From: an uncultured Clostridia bacterium
GTDB lineage: Bacteria > Bacillota > Clostridia > Christensenellales > UBA1242
Assembly (NCBI GenBank): GCA_934754475.1
Contig: CAKVHV010000001.1
Span: 124,001 to 188,000, forward strand
Direction of reading: 5' to 3'
Length of the DNA stretch: 64,000 nucleotides
Shown here piece by piece: positions 7,576 to 16,325 of this stretch (the stretch's first letter is position 1; the number at the start of each line of letters is the position of its first letter). The translations under genes were made by a program, and so were the position numbers. A model generated the notes under the pieces. It ran no database searches and had not been told where the DNA came from. It saw nothing but the letters and a program-made list of their open reading frames with translations.

Positions 7576-8862
7576 ATGGAGAGAATTAGAATTAAAGATT
7601 TAGAATATGACAAAGTTAGCAAAATAAGTGGTTTTGTTGAAAAATTAAAAGATACAAAATACATGGTTTTTGTAATTTTGAGAGATATTAGCGGTGAGAC
7701 TCAAGTATCTATTGACAAAGCAACTCAAAGCGAAATGGCAAGCGAAGTTTTGAAGGCTATTGAAGGCTCAGTTGTATCATTTTGGGGTACTTTGAAAAAG
7801 AGTGATTTCGTCAAGAAATATGGCTGTGAATTTTTGCCTGAAAGATTACATATTGAGAGTATTGCTGAGCCATCACCAATAACCGAAGAAGCAAATATTG
7901 ACCAAAAAATTAATTATAGATGGCTTGACCTTAGAACTAAGAAAAACACTCTTATATTTGAAGTTCAAACTTGTTTGGTTAATTCGTTTAGAGAATATTT
8001 GCTCAAAAAAGATTTTTTGGAAATACACACACCAAAACTTATTGGAACTGCATCAGAGAGCGGTTCGGATGTATTTGAACTCAAATATTTTGATAGAAAA
8101 GCGTATCTTGCTCAAAGTCCACAATTTTATAAACAAATGGCAATGGCTGCTGGTTTTGACAAAATATTTGAAGTAGGCCCAGTATTTAGAGCCGAAAAAT
8201 CTTATACAAACAAGCATGCAACAGAGTTTACTGGCTTTGATTTGGAGTTAAGTTATATTGACGATTTTTATGATGTAGTAAAAGTTGAAGAAGAAATGCT
8301 AGTTTATGCACTTAAGAATGTAAAAGAAAAATATGGCGACAGAATCAAAGAATTATATGGCTTGGATGTTGTCGTTCCAGACAAAGCATTCCCAGTTATG
8401 AAACTAGCCGATGTTTACAAGGAACTTGAGAGTAGATATGGCTACAAAGTTCCTGAGAGTGAATTAGGGGATTTGACAACCGAAGCCGAAAAACTATGCA
8501 AGAATTTGTCTCAAGACAAGTTTGGTTCGGAATTCTTGGTTATAACAGACTATAGTGCTGAAAAAAGAGCATTCTATCACATGAGAAAGAATGGTGTGCC
8601 ACAAGGTTACGACTTGATTTGGAAAGGCTGTGAAATTACAACAGGTGCGCAAAGAGAACATAGATTTAATGAACTCAAAGCACAAGCGGAAGAAAAAGGA
8701 CTTGCAAAGGACGTTGAATTTTATATGCAATTCTTCAAATATGGTTGTCCACCACATGGCGGATTTGGACTAGGTGTAGATAGACTTACAATGATATTAC
8801 TTGGACTTTCTATCAAAGAAGTTATGTTTATATTCCGTGGGCCAAATAGACTAAATCCTTAA
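7576..8862 (+). CDS. aspS: Aspartyl-tRNA synthetase, archaeal/eukaryal type
   Basis: This class II enzyme charges tRNA-Asp. At 428 residues it lacks the GAD insertion of the usual bacterial AspRS (~590 residues) and follows the short archaeal plan. It has an N-terminal OB fold (to about 105), then KINYRWLDLRT, motif 2 region FEVGPVFRAEKSYTNKHATE and motif 3 GGFGLGVDRLTMILLG. The C-terminus is FRGPNRLNP where archaeal enzymes usually have FPRD(x)xRLTP. In bacteria this type is often non-discriminating, also making Asp-tRNA-Asn for the GatCAB amidotransferase; that is inference here. The start is the ATG at 7576, 6 bases after GGGAG. Confidence 0.88.
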   Translation: MERIRIKDLEYDKVSKISGFVEKLKDTKYMVFVILRDISGETQVSIDKATQSEMASEVLKAIEGSVVSFWGTLKKSDFVKKYGCEFLPERLHIESIAEPSPITEEANIDQKINYRWLDLRTKKNTLIFEVQTCLVNSFREYLLKKDFLEIHTPKLIGTASESGSDVFELKYFDRKAYLAQSPQFYKQMAMAAGFDKIFEVGPVFRAEKSYTNKHATEFTGFDLELSYIDDFYDVVKVEEEMLVYALKNVKEKYGDRIKELYGLDVVVPDKAFPVMKLADVYKELESRYGYKVPESELGDLTTEAEKLCKNLSQDKFGSEFLVITDYSAEKRAFYHMRKNGVPQGYDLIWKGCEITTGAQREHRFNELKAQAEEKGLAKDVEFYMQFFKYGCPPHGGFGLGVDRLTMILLGLSIKEVMFIFRGPNRLNP

Positions 8863-8944
8863 GTATTAGATTTTGTTAATTTATCTGTTTGGGGACTCAA
8901 AAACTTAATAATTTTGAAAACACATAAAAATTGTTAAAAAATTA

Positions 8945-8973
8945 TTGCAAAATTTAAATTAATATGATATTAT
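8945..8973 (+). promoter_or_regulatory. Promoter of tRNA-Leu
   Basis: TTGCAA (8945-8950), 17-base spacer, TATTAT (8968-8973). A perfect 11-base inverted repeat (ATTCTCGTTGT at 8974-8984 and ACAACGAGAAT at 8995-9005) lies directly downstream, across the expected transcription start and up to 4 bases before the tRNA. Confidence 0.65.
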
Positions 8974-9009
8974 ATTCTCGTTGTTAGGTTATTTACAACG
9001 AGAATTTAA

Positions 9010-9091
9010 GCCGAAGTGGCGGAACGGCAGACGCACACGACTCAAAATCGTGCGGGAAACCATGTGGGTTCAAATCCCACCTTCGGCACCA
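9010..9091 (+). tRNA. tRNA-Leu (anticodon CAA)
   Basis: The acceptor stem GCCGAAG (9010-9016) pairs with CTTCGGC (9081-9087), followed by discriminator A and an encoded CCA (9089-9091). The anticodon stem CACGA/TCGTG encloses the loop CTCAAAA, giving anticodon CAA, which reads UUG leucine codons. The T arm is GTGGG-TTCAAAT-CCCAC. A variable arm longer than in type I tRNAs fits a leucine tRNA. Total length is 82 bases including CCA. Confidence 0.95.
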
Positions 9092-9098
9092 GTATTTT

Positions 9099-9127
9099 AG
9101 TATCCCAAAGTGGATACTATTTTTTTT
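9099..9127 (+). terminator. Intrinsic terminator after tRNA-Leu
   Basis: AGTATCC (9099-9105), loop, GGATACT (9112-9118), then a run of T. Confidence 0.8.
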
Positions 9128-9152
9128 GGTTATTATATGTACTATTCGTTTT

Positions 9153-9440
9153 TAGGTGGGTCCCTACGGGTCGTCCTGTCGGACCCAGACCGCAACGGGG
9201 TTGCTCCCGGCTTTGGCTAGGGATGTGACCACAGGCACATCCCTTTAACGCGTCGCCCCTTCGGCACCAAAAAAATGCAAGTCGTATAGACTTGCTTTTT
9301 TGTTGCCTTGGTGGGATAGTGGGCTTACAGCCCACTCGAATAACAATGTTATTCGTTGAACCCGGTAGTCGTGAGCAATTGGGAGTGCGAGCACTCCGCT
9401 CACGACAAATACTCGCTTATGCTCGTATTGAAAAAATTTA
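9153..9440. repeat. GC-rich array of hairpins with no gene
   Basis: The 453 bases between tRNA-Leu and the TM2 gene contain no credible coding frame. From 9153 to 9440 the base composition jumps to GC-rich (over half by eye) in an otherwise AT-rich chromosome. The patch is a series of perfect inverted repeats: GGGTCC/GGACCC, GCAAC/GTTGC, GGGATGTG/CACATCCC, GCAAGTC/GACTTGC with a T run (9277-9301), AGTGGGCT/AGCCCACT, CGAATAAC/GTTATTCG, and a nested GTCGTGAGC...GGAGTGC/GCACTCC...GCTCACGAC. At 9258-9269 it repeats the last 12 bases of the neighbouring tRNA (CCTTCGGCACCA). It could be a non-autonomous palindromic element, an integration scar or a structured RNA. Confidence 0.6.
9277..9301 (+). 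terminator. Terminator-like hairpin inside the GC-rich patch
   Basis: GCAAGTC (9277-9283), loop GTATA, GACTTGC (9289-9295), then TTTTTT. It follows the 12-bp tRNA-end copy and could end a transcript from the GC-rich segment. Confidence 0.6.
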
Positions 9441-9544
9441 TTTTAAAATAATTGATGTGGATGTATATAAATGATAGGGCTTTCCTTGACAATTGTGTTA
9501 TAAAAATATACAATAATGCTAACTTAAACTTTAAGGAGCAAATT

Positions 9545-9859
9545 ATGTTTTGTACTCATTGTGGAAAGGAAATAAACGATGATGCTATTGTATGTGTTCA
9601 TTGTGGGTGTGCAGTCGGAACATCTCAAACTGGTGGAATGAAAGTTGGAAAGTCTGGAAAATCTAAAATGGTCGCTGGACTTCTTGGAATTTTGCTTGGA
9701 GATTTTGGTGTCCATGATTTTTATATGGGAAACATTGGTGCTGGGATTGCGAGTGTATTGTTCTTTTGGACGGGTATACCGGGAATAATTGGTCTCATCA
9801 AAGGCATAATTTATCTTTGCGAAACCGACGAGCAATTTGAATCAAGATTTAATAAATAA
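9545..9859 (+). CDS. Zinc-ribbon TM2 domain membrane protein
   Basis: The 104-residue protein begins with a zinc ribbon (CTHCGKEI...CVHCGCAV, two CxxC pairs at about 3-22). A TM2 domain follows: two membrane helices with the signature GDFGVHDFYMGN between them (about 58-90). TM2 proteins are small membrane proteins of unknown function found across bacteria; the zinc-ribbon form is common in Firmicutes. The start is the ATG at 9545 after an AAGGAG site at 9533-9538. A terminator follows. Confidence 0.85.
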   Translation: MFCTHCGKEINDDAIVCVHCGCAVGTSQTGGMKVGKSGKSKMVAGLLGILLGDFGVHDFYMGNIGAGIASVLFFWTGIPGIIGLIKGIIYLCETDEQFESRFNK

Positions 9860-9865
9860 TTAATT

Positions 9866-9912
9866 TCACTCTTTTTTAGGTCTAATTATGACTTAATAAA
9901 GAGTGATTTTTT
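9866..9912 (+). terminator. Intrinsic terminator after the TM2 gene
   Basis: TCACTCTTT (9866-9874) pairs with AAAGAGTGA (9898-9906), followed by TTTTTT. Confidence 0.75.
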
Positions 9913-9926
9913 GTGTGCTTAAACAA

Positions 9927-9955
9927 TTGAAAAATATTTAAATTTATGCTAAAAT
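9927..9955 (+). promoter_or_regulatory. Sigma-A-type promoter of argS
   Basis: TTGAAA (9927-9932), 17-base spacer ending in TGC, TAAAAT (9950-9955), 22 bases before the argS start. Confidence 0.7.
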
Positions 9956-9977
9956 AAATTGAATTTAGGAGACTTGT

Positions 9978-11663
9978 ATGAATATTAAAAAAATTATTTC
10001 GGATAATATTAAGTTAGAAAATTGTGATGTCGATTTTTTGGGATTGGTGAGCGACACTGCCGACAAAAAAATGGGCGATTTTAGTGTTGCGTGTTTTTCG
10101 CTTGCAAAAGTATTGCGTAAATCTCCTATGCAAATTGCCGAAGACATCAAAAATAATTTTCCAAATCTTGATATAATCGACCACATTGAAGTTGTTAATG
10201 GATATGTAAACTTTTTTGTAAACAAAAATATGTGTGTCAAAAATATATTGGAAGAAATTTCTTCGGGTGCTAGTTTTGAAAAAGATAATAAGTATGTAGG
10301 CAAAACTGTTTGCTTTGATTATAGTTCCGTAAATCTTGCAAAATATATGCACATAGGACATTTGTCTACAACCATGATAGGCGAAAGTTTGGCAAGAATT
10401 TATGAGTCTCTCGGTTTTAAGTCAATTAGAATTAATTATATTGGCGATTATGGAACTCCTTTTGGAAAAATGATTTATGCTCATCTAAATTTTGGGAGTG
10501 AAGAAGAATTAAATGCTCGTGGTGTAGACTATTTGCAAGATATGTATGTTAAATTTTGCAAATTAGCCGAAGAAGATTCTAGTTTGGAAGAGCAAGCAAG
10601 AATTTACTTCAAAAAGATTTGCGATAAAGACGAAGTTATCTATCCAATATTCTTAAAAATTATTGAAATTTCCAAAATTTCCGCAAAGAATATCCTAGAC
10701 AAACTAGATGTGCATTTTGATTCGTGGAAGGGCGAATATTCATATAGCGGGGAACTAAACAATGTTCTTGATTTGCTTAAATCCAAAAACTTGTTAGAAG
10801 ATAGCCAAGGGGCAAAGATTGTAAATTTGGATAAGTACAACCTAGGTGCTTGTTTAATTCAAAAGTCTGATGGCACTAGTATTTATGCTACAAGAGATAT
10901 TGCTGCTGTACTAGATAGATATAATACATACAAGTTTGACAAAATGATATACGTAACAGCAGTTCAACAAAAATTGCATTTTGAACAAGTATTTAAAGTT
11001 ATGGAACTAGTAGATTCAAGTTTCAAAGACAAACTTCAACATGTTTACTATGGAATGTTTTCTTTGCCAACTGGAAAGATTGCATCAAGAAAGGGGAAAC
11101 AAGCAGTTTTAGTTGACCTTATGGATTATGCTTTGCAAAAAACAACAGATATAATAAGCGCTCGTCCTTACTCCGAAGACAAGAAAAAAGAAATTGCCAA
11201 AAAGATTGCATTTAGTGCTTTGAAATTTACTCCGCTCAAAAACGAGAGAATAAAAGACACTGTCTTTGATGTTGAAAATGCTTTTAGTTTTGACGGGGAT
11301 ACATCGGCATATTTGCAATATACATATGCTAGAATATGTAGCATAATTAGAAAAGCAGGTATAACTAATTTTGAAAATATTAATTACTCAAAATTAAATG
11401 TGGAAAGTATTTGTAATTTGGTCTTGGAATTAAACAACTATAAGGCAATTGTTACAAAAGCAATGGAACAAAACGAGCCTAGTATAATTTCAAAGTACAC
11501 TTTGGATATTTGCAAACAATTTAATAAATTTTATACAACCGAAAAAGTTGTAACAGATGACTTGGAAAGCACAACTGCAAAAATATATGTTTTGCAAAAT
11601 CTAAAAACAGTTTTGGAAAAACTATTTAATCTAATCTGTATAGATACAGTTGAAGAAATGTAA
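9978..11663 (+). CDS. argS: Arginyl-tRNA synthetase
   Basis: This class I enzyme charges tRNA-Arg. The 561-residue protein has the N-terminal Add-1 domain (to about 105), the nucleotide-binding signature HIGH at about 125-128, the IGDYGTPFGK segment (about 155-164), the GKIASRKGK loop that stands in for KMSKS, and a helical DALR anticodon-binding domain at the C-terminus. Length and order are normal. It has an AGGAG site and its own promoter and terminator. Confidence 0.95.
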   Translation: MNIKKIISDNIKLENCDVDFLGLVSDTADKKMGDFSVACFSLAKVLRKSPMQIAEDIKNNFPNLDIIDHIEVVNGYVNFFVNKNMCVKNILEEISSGASFEKDNKYVGKTVCFDYSSVNLAKYMHIGHLSTTMIGESLARIYESLGFKSIRINYIGDYGTPFGKMIYAHLNFGSEEELNARGVDYLQDMYVKFCKLAEEDSSLEEQARIYFKKICDKDEVIYPIFLKIIEISKISAKNILDKLDVHFDSWKGEYSYSGELNNVLDLLKSKNLLEDSQGAKIVNLDKYNLGACLIQKSDGTSIYATRDIAAVLDRYNTYKFDKMIYVTAVQQKLHFEQVFKVMELVDSSFKDKLQHVYYGMFSLPTGKIASRKGKQAVLVDLMDYALQKTTDIISARPYSEDKKKEIAKKIAFSALKFTPLKNERIKDTVFDVENAFSFDGDTSAYLQYTYARICSIIRKAGITNFENINYSKLNVESICNLVLELNNYKAIVTKAMEQNEPSIISKYTLDICKQFNKFYTTEKVVTDDLESTTAKIYVLQNLKTVLEKLFNLICIDTVEEM

Positions 11664-11666
11664 AAA

Positions 11667-11705
11667 AATAACTTAGTGATGAAATACTCACTAAGTTATT
11701 TTTTT
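11667..11705. terminator. Bidirectional terminator between argS and the lipoprotein gene
   Basis: AATAACTTAGTGA (11667-11679) and TCACTAAGTTATT (11688-11700) form a perfect 13-base stem flanked by A and T runs on either side, so it can work in both directions for these convergent genes. Confidence 0.85.
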
Positions 11706-12174
11706 ATGACTGCTCAATATATTGATATTTTGCAAAAACTTTGTAATCGTTATTTATTTTGATAGTAACGACATAGCCTTTTTCGTTGGCTTGAAGAGTA
11801 TAAGCCCCAGATTCCTTGAGACCTTCTTCGGTGTCGGCTAGGGTAATTACTGTTTCGTCTTGTTTGTAATATCCGCTGTCCAAAACTTCGTTATTGTCGT
11901 TTTTGGTAGTGTATTTGTTGTCTGTTCCAAAAGTTGTAAATCTTTTGTTTCTGCCATTTCTAGTTTTTAGCACACTTAGTAGTTCGGCTTCGTTTTCGAC
12001 TTGGAATTCTTCAAATACTTTGGATTTGCCTTCATTATCCGCCATTCCCCAGTCAATAGATACACTATCGTATTTGAAAGTCTTTCCCGAAACTTGCATA
12101 GTGTTGCATGCTGTAAGGAAAAGTAAACATATAAGTAAAATGGCTAAATATTTGGTTTTTTTGATAATTTGCAT
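11704..12174 (-). CDS. Putative lipoprotein of unknown function
   Basis: The 156-residue protein starts with a lipoprotein signal peptide: basic MQIIKKTK, a hydrophobic stretch, and the lipobox LTAC with Cys at about residue 22. The mature part has no motif I recognise. It looks like a small all-beta domain (SGKTFKYDSVSIDW near the start, then GAYTLQANEKGYVVTIK) similar in style to lipocalin-like lipoproteins of Clostridia. It would be attached to the outer face of the membrane. An AAGGAG site precedes it. No functional clue comes from its neighbours, argS and polA. Confidence 0.75.
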   Translation of the reverse strand: MQIIKKTKYLAILLICLLFLTACNTMQVSGKTFKYDSVSIDWGMADNEGKSKVFEEFQVENEAELLSVLKTRNGRNKRFTTFGTDNKYTTKNDNNEVLDSGYYKQDETVITLADTEEGLKESGAYTLQANEKGYVVTIKINNDYKVFAKYQYIEQS

Positions 12175-12489
12175 AGTATCTCCTTTGGTGGTTTTTTATA
12201 TATTAACAAAATCATCTAATTTAGTCAGTTAATATTTACTAAGAATAAAAACTAAAAAGCAATCTTTTTGTCTAATTATAAAATTTAAAAAAATTTGAAT
12301 TTAATCACGAATAAGAAAGTAGAACAAAATATCCAAATTGAAGTTAAATATGTAAGATGCTTCAAAACTAAAACGTATTAAATTTAAATAGTTTCAAAAA
12401 GAATTAATATGCTAATTTGGTCAAATAATTAATAGGGTTTTGCTTTGAGAAATGCTTAAGATGTAGTAAACTAATTATAGGAGAATAAT
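12175..12489. other. Intergenic region between the divergent lipoprotein gene and polA
   Basis: About 315 AT-rich bases without an open frame of note. It must hold the two divergent promoters, but no near-consensus pair stands out. No repeats or strong hairpins were seen. Confidence 0.5.
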
Positions 12490-15036
12490 ATGGATAAGTT
12501 TGTAATTATTGACGGAAATAATCTTATGTATAGAGCATTCTATGCATTGCCACAGTTATCCAATTTTGATGGCGAAATTAGTAATGCGGTATTTGGTTTT
12601 GCAAATATGCTTGTTAAGTGTATCAATGAAATTAGACCTAAATATATTGCAGTTTGTTTTGATGTGGCAAAAAAGAATTTTAGACATGAAAAATTTGCTG
12701 ATTACAAGGGTACTAGAAAACCGACTCCAGATGAACTCAAATCTCAATTTCCAATAGCAAAGGATATGCTCAAAAAAATGAATATCCAAGTTGTCGAAAA
12801 AGACGGGCTAGAAGCGGATGACTTGATGGGATGTTTGAGTAGACAATTTGGTACCGAAAATATCATTGTCTCTGCCGATAGAGATACTTTCCAATTAATT
12901 AATTCTAATACAAGTGTGTGTTTTCCTAAAAAGGGAATTACCGAAACAATTAACTTGAATTTAAACAATCTCAAAGAATTTTATGGTGTAGAGCCTGACC
13001 AAGTAGTTGATTTAAAAAGTCTAATGGGTGATGCATCGGATAATATCCCAGGTGTGAGTGGAATAGGCGAAAAGACAGCACTTAATCTGATTACTAAATA
13101 TGGAACTTTGGATAATGTCTACGAGCATATTGAAGAAATTACTGGAAAACAAAAAATAAATCTGATTAATTGCAAAGAACAAGCTTATATGTCTAAGTGG
13201 CTTGCACAAATTGTTGTAGACGAAAAACTTGATTACAAATTATCTGATTTTGAATATACCTATCCATTTGGAAGTGATGTCAAAGAATTATTTAAACATT
13301 ATCAATTTAATTCACTTCTCAAAAGAGACGAAATTTTTGATAATACTATTGTTACTCAAAAACAAGAAGTGCCAATAATTATTGTTGACAACGACGACAA
13401 ACTACAAGACCTTATTGATGTTTTGGAAAAATCAAAAGAAATTGCCATTTATATGGATAGGGAAACAGCAAATATTTATGCTGGCAGTGAATACAAGATT
13501 TGCACCGGACAGGACTTACTTAGTACGGGAGTTAACTTTGAGTACTTTTTGAAACTACTTAAACCAATTTTGGAAGCAAAAGAAATCAAAAAGATAGTAT
13601 TTGATGCCAAAGCACTCAAACATTTTCTAAAAGATTTGGATATAAAACTAAATAATGTTGAGTTTGATTGTTTGATAGCAAGATACTTGATAAATTCAAT
13701 TGCAAAATCGAATGTAACTCTAATGGATGTTATGGTTGAAAATGGTTTTGAAACCGAAGCCTTTGGTTACGCACTATGTCAGATTAAAGACAAGTACTAT
13801 GCAAAACTAGAAAAAATGGATTTGTTTAGGCTATATTACGACATTGAATTGCCACTAATGGAATTGCTATTTGACATGGAAATTCAAGGATTTAAGGTCG
13901 ATAGAGTTGAACTTGAAGAATTGGAAGTTAAATATAGACAAGAGATTACAAAGATAGAAAAAGATATTTATGATTGTGCCGGCACTAAATTTAATATCTT
14001 TAGTCCAAAGCAATTAGGTGAAATTTTATTTGACAAATTTAATCTTAATATCCCAAGCAACAAAAAGAAAAGCACAAGCATCGAAGTCTTAAATGAAATT
14101 GAAGATAGACATCCAATTGTTCCTTTGATTATAAGATACAGAACGGTTACAAAGCTATATAATACTTATATATTAGGATTTTTGAATTTGTTAGATAGCA
14201 AGGATAAAATTCATACTTTGTTTAATCAGACTCTAACATCTACTGGAAGACTTAGTAGTAGTGAGCCAAATCTACAAAATATTCCAGTTCGTACCGAAGA
14301 AGGAAGAAACTTGAGAAAACTATTCGTTCCATCTTTTGAAGGCGGAATGATAGTTAGTGCTGACTATTCTCAAATTGAGTTAAGATTACTCGCTAGTTTT
14401 AGTGGCGACGAAAAACTTATATCCGCATTTAATAATGGTGAAGATATACATGCAAGAACAGCAAGCGAGATATTTGGCTTACCACTTGATGATGTAACAC
14501 CCGAACTTAGACGTCAAGCAAAAGCAATAAACTTTGGAATAGTTTATGGAATAAGCGATTTTGGATTAAGCCAAAATATTGGGATTACCAGAAAAGAAGC
14601 AAGCAACTATATTAAGTTATATTTTGAAAGATATCCAAATATTGAGACTTATATGAAATCCAATGTGGATTATTGCAGAGAATTTGGATATATTAAGACA
14701 ATTTTTGGAAGAATTAGACCGATACCAGAAATCAATAGTTCAAATTATAATATTCGAACTTTTGGTGAAAGAGCGGCAATGAATATGCCACTTCAAGGCA
14801 GTGCAAGTGATATTATTAAACTTGCCATGGTCAAGATTTTTGATGAATTTAACAAAAAACAATTAAAAAGCAAAATTATTTTGCAAGTACACGACGAATT
14901 GGTTGTTGACTGTTATCCGGGTGAATTGGAAATGGTCAAAGAAATTTTGAAATACAATATGGAAAACGTTGTTGATTTGGGTGTTAAACTTAGTGTTAAT
15001 ATTGAATGTGGCAAAACTTGGTATGATGCAAAATAA
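12490..15036 (+). CDS. polA: DNA polymerase I
   Basis: Pol I fills gaps and removes RNA primers during replication and repair. The 848-residue protein has the 5' nuclease domain (about 1-285; VIIDGNNLMYRAFYA, GLEADD, DNIPGVSGIGEKTA). The middle 3'-5' exonuclease-like domain runs from about 295 to 445. The family A polymerase domain follows, with motif A DYSQIELRLLA, motif B RRQAKAINFGIVYG and motif C QVHDELVVD. The middle domain keeps one Asp-x-Glu-like pair (MDRETA) but seems to have lost the later catalytic aspartates, as in Bacillus Pol I, so proofreading is probably absent. The deaminase gene follows 11 bases after the stop. Confidence 0.96.
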   Translation: MDKFVIIDGNNLMYRAFYALPQLSNFDGEISNAVFGFANMLVKCINEIRPKYIAVCFDVAKKNFRHEKFADYKGTRKPTPDELKSQFPIAKDMLKKMNIQVVEKDGLEADDLMGCLSRQFGTENIIVSADRDTFQLINSNTSVCFPKKGITETINLNLNNLKEFYGVEPDQVVDLKSLMGDASDNIPGVSGIGEKTALNLITKYGTLDNVYEHIEEITGKQKINLINCKEQAYMSKWLAQIVVDEKLDYKLSDFEYTYPFGSDVKELFKHYQFNSLLKRDEIFDNTIVTQKQEVPIIIVDNDDKLQDLIDVLEKSKEIAIYMDRETANIYAGSEYKICTGQDLLSTGVNFEYFLKLLKPILEAKEIKKIVFDAKALKHFLKDLDIKLNNVEFDCLIARYLINSIAKSNVTLMDVMVENGFETEAFGYALCQIKDKYYAKLEKMDLFRLYYDIELPLMELLFDMEIQGFKVDRVELEELEVKYRQEITKIEKDIYDCAGTKFNIFSPKQLGEILFDKFNLNIPSNKKKSTSIEVLNEIEDRHPIVPLIIRYRTVTKLYNTYILGFLNLLDSKDKIHTLFNQTLTSTGRLSSSEPNLQNIPVRTEEGRNLRKLFVPSFEGGMIVSADYSQIELRLLASFSGDEKLISAFNNGEDIHARTASEIFGLPLDDVTPELRRQAKAINFGIVYGISDFGLSQNIGITRKEASNYIKLYFERYPNIETYMKSNVDYCREFGYIKTIFGRIRPIPEINSSNYNIRTFGERAAMNMPLQGSASDIIKLAMVKIFDEFNKKQLKSKIILQVHDELVVDCYPGELEMVKEILKYNMENVVDLGVKLSVNIECGKTWYDAK

Positions 15037-15047
15037 AAAGGATAAAA

Positions 15048-16325
15048 ATGAAAAGAATATTTAAAAATGCAGTAGTTGTAACTATGAATCAAGAAAACAA
15101 GGTTATAACTAATGGTCAAGTTGAACTTGATGATAATATAATTACTTATGTTGGCGAAAGTAGAGAAGCAATGGGTGAAATAATTGACGTCAAAGGCAAT
15201 ATTTTGATGCCGGGATTTGTTAACACTCATTGTCACTTGGCTATGACTCTTTTTAGGGGATATGGCGAAAATACTAACTTTAGCAACTGGTGGCTTGATT
15301 ACATGCGTCCACTTGAAGAAAAACTTCAAGACGGGGATTGTTACTATGGCGCAACTCTTGGAATAATGGAACTAATTAAAAATGGTGTAACTACTGTTGC
15401 AGATTTTTATCTCAGTCCCCAAGAAACAGCCAAGGCGGTTGTGGATACGGGTATTAGAGCAAACATAGGCATTGGTGCAGTTACTGGCAAAGAACTTCTA
15501 TCAGAAGATTATCTAACCAAAAAACTACAAAGTATTTCTATTAGCCCAAATATTAAGCCTATTCTCTATGCGCATAGTCTCTATGCTTGTGACGAAGGTC
15601 AATTTATGGAAATTAACAAGTATGCAAGCAAACATGGACTAATTAAATCAACTCACGTTAGTGAAACTTTGAATGAAGTTGGTCAGATTGTAAGCAAACA
15701 TGGCGTAACACCAATTGGACTACTTGAACAAATTGGATTTTTTGACACTCCTAGTATTTTGGCTCATTGTGTTCATTGCGACCAAGATGATATTGATATA
15801 ATGAAAAAATATGATATTACAGTTTCGACCAATCCTTCGAGTAACCTTATACTAGGCAGTGGAATTGCACCTTTGTATAGTTATATCAAAAACCAAATTA
15901 ATGTCTCAATTGGCACTGACGGAGCGGCTAGCAATAATAATCTAAATATGTTTAAGGAAATGTATCTAGCAGACAATCTCCAAGCGGGAGTATTAAATCA
16001 ATCCAAAGCGATTATGACTATTGATGCACTCAAAATGGCAACTGTTAGGGGAGCCAAAGCATTGGGTTATGATAATCTTGGACGTGTGGAAGAAGGCTAT
16101 CTTGCCGATTTAATCATTATTGATACACACAAACCAAACATGCAACCAAATAACGATATATTCAATAATCTAGTTAATGCGTGCGAATCTAATAATGTTA
16201 TACTAACAATGGTTGACGGAAAGATATTATATAGTGACGACAAATATTATTGCAATGTTGACTATGCAGATATAACCGAACATTGCAATCAAATTATTAA
16301 TCGAATTGAAAATGAATTCGTCTGA
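15048..16325 (+). CDS. Amidohydrolase, probable MTA/SAH deaminase
   Basis: The 425-residue protein belongs to the metal-dependent amidohydrolases of the MtaD/TrzA branch, which deaminate 5'-methylthioadenosine and S-adenosylhomocysteine to the inosyl forms. Metal-binding features are VNTHCHLAMTLFRGYGE (about 57-73), HVSETLNEV, ILAHCVHC and SIGTDGAASNNNLN, with SNLILGSG between. Length is normal (~430). It lies 11 bases downstream of polA, probably in the same transcript, and ends before a terminator. The branch assignment is good; other nucleoside-like substrates cannot be excluded. Confidence 0.85.
   Translation: MKRIFKNAVVVTMNQENKVITNGQVELDDNIITYVGESREAMGEIIDVKGNILMPGFVNTHCHLAMTLFRGYGENTNFSNWWLDYMRPLEEKLQDGDCYYGATLGIMELIKNGVTTVADFYLSPQETAKAVVDTGIRANIGIGAVTGKELLSEDYLTKKLQSISISPNIKPILYAHSLYACDEGQFMEINKYASKHGLIKSTHVSETLNEVGQIVSKHGVTPIGLLEQIGFFDTPSILAHCVHCDQDDIDIMKKYDITVSTNPSSNLILGSGIAPLYSYIKNQINVSIGTDGAASNNNLNMFKEMYLADNLQAGVLNQSKAIMTIDALKMATVRGAKALGYDNLGRVEEGYLADLIIIDTHKPNMQPNNDIFNNLVNACESNNVILTMVDGKILYSDDKYYCNVDYADITEHCNQIINRIENEFV

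Noticed and set aside
9016..9228. Open frame across tRNA-Leu and the GC-rich patch
   Set aside because: It is translated through a perfect tRNA and hairpins, has no ribosome binding site and no protein-like pattern.
9254..9269. Second tRNA gene ending in CCTTCGGCACCA
   Set aside because: No T arm, anticodon arm or matching acceptor strand lies upstream; only the last 12 bases match.
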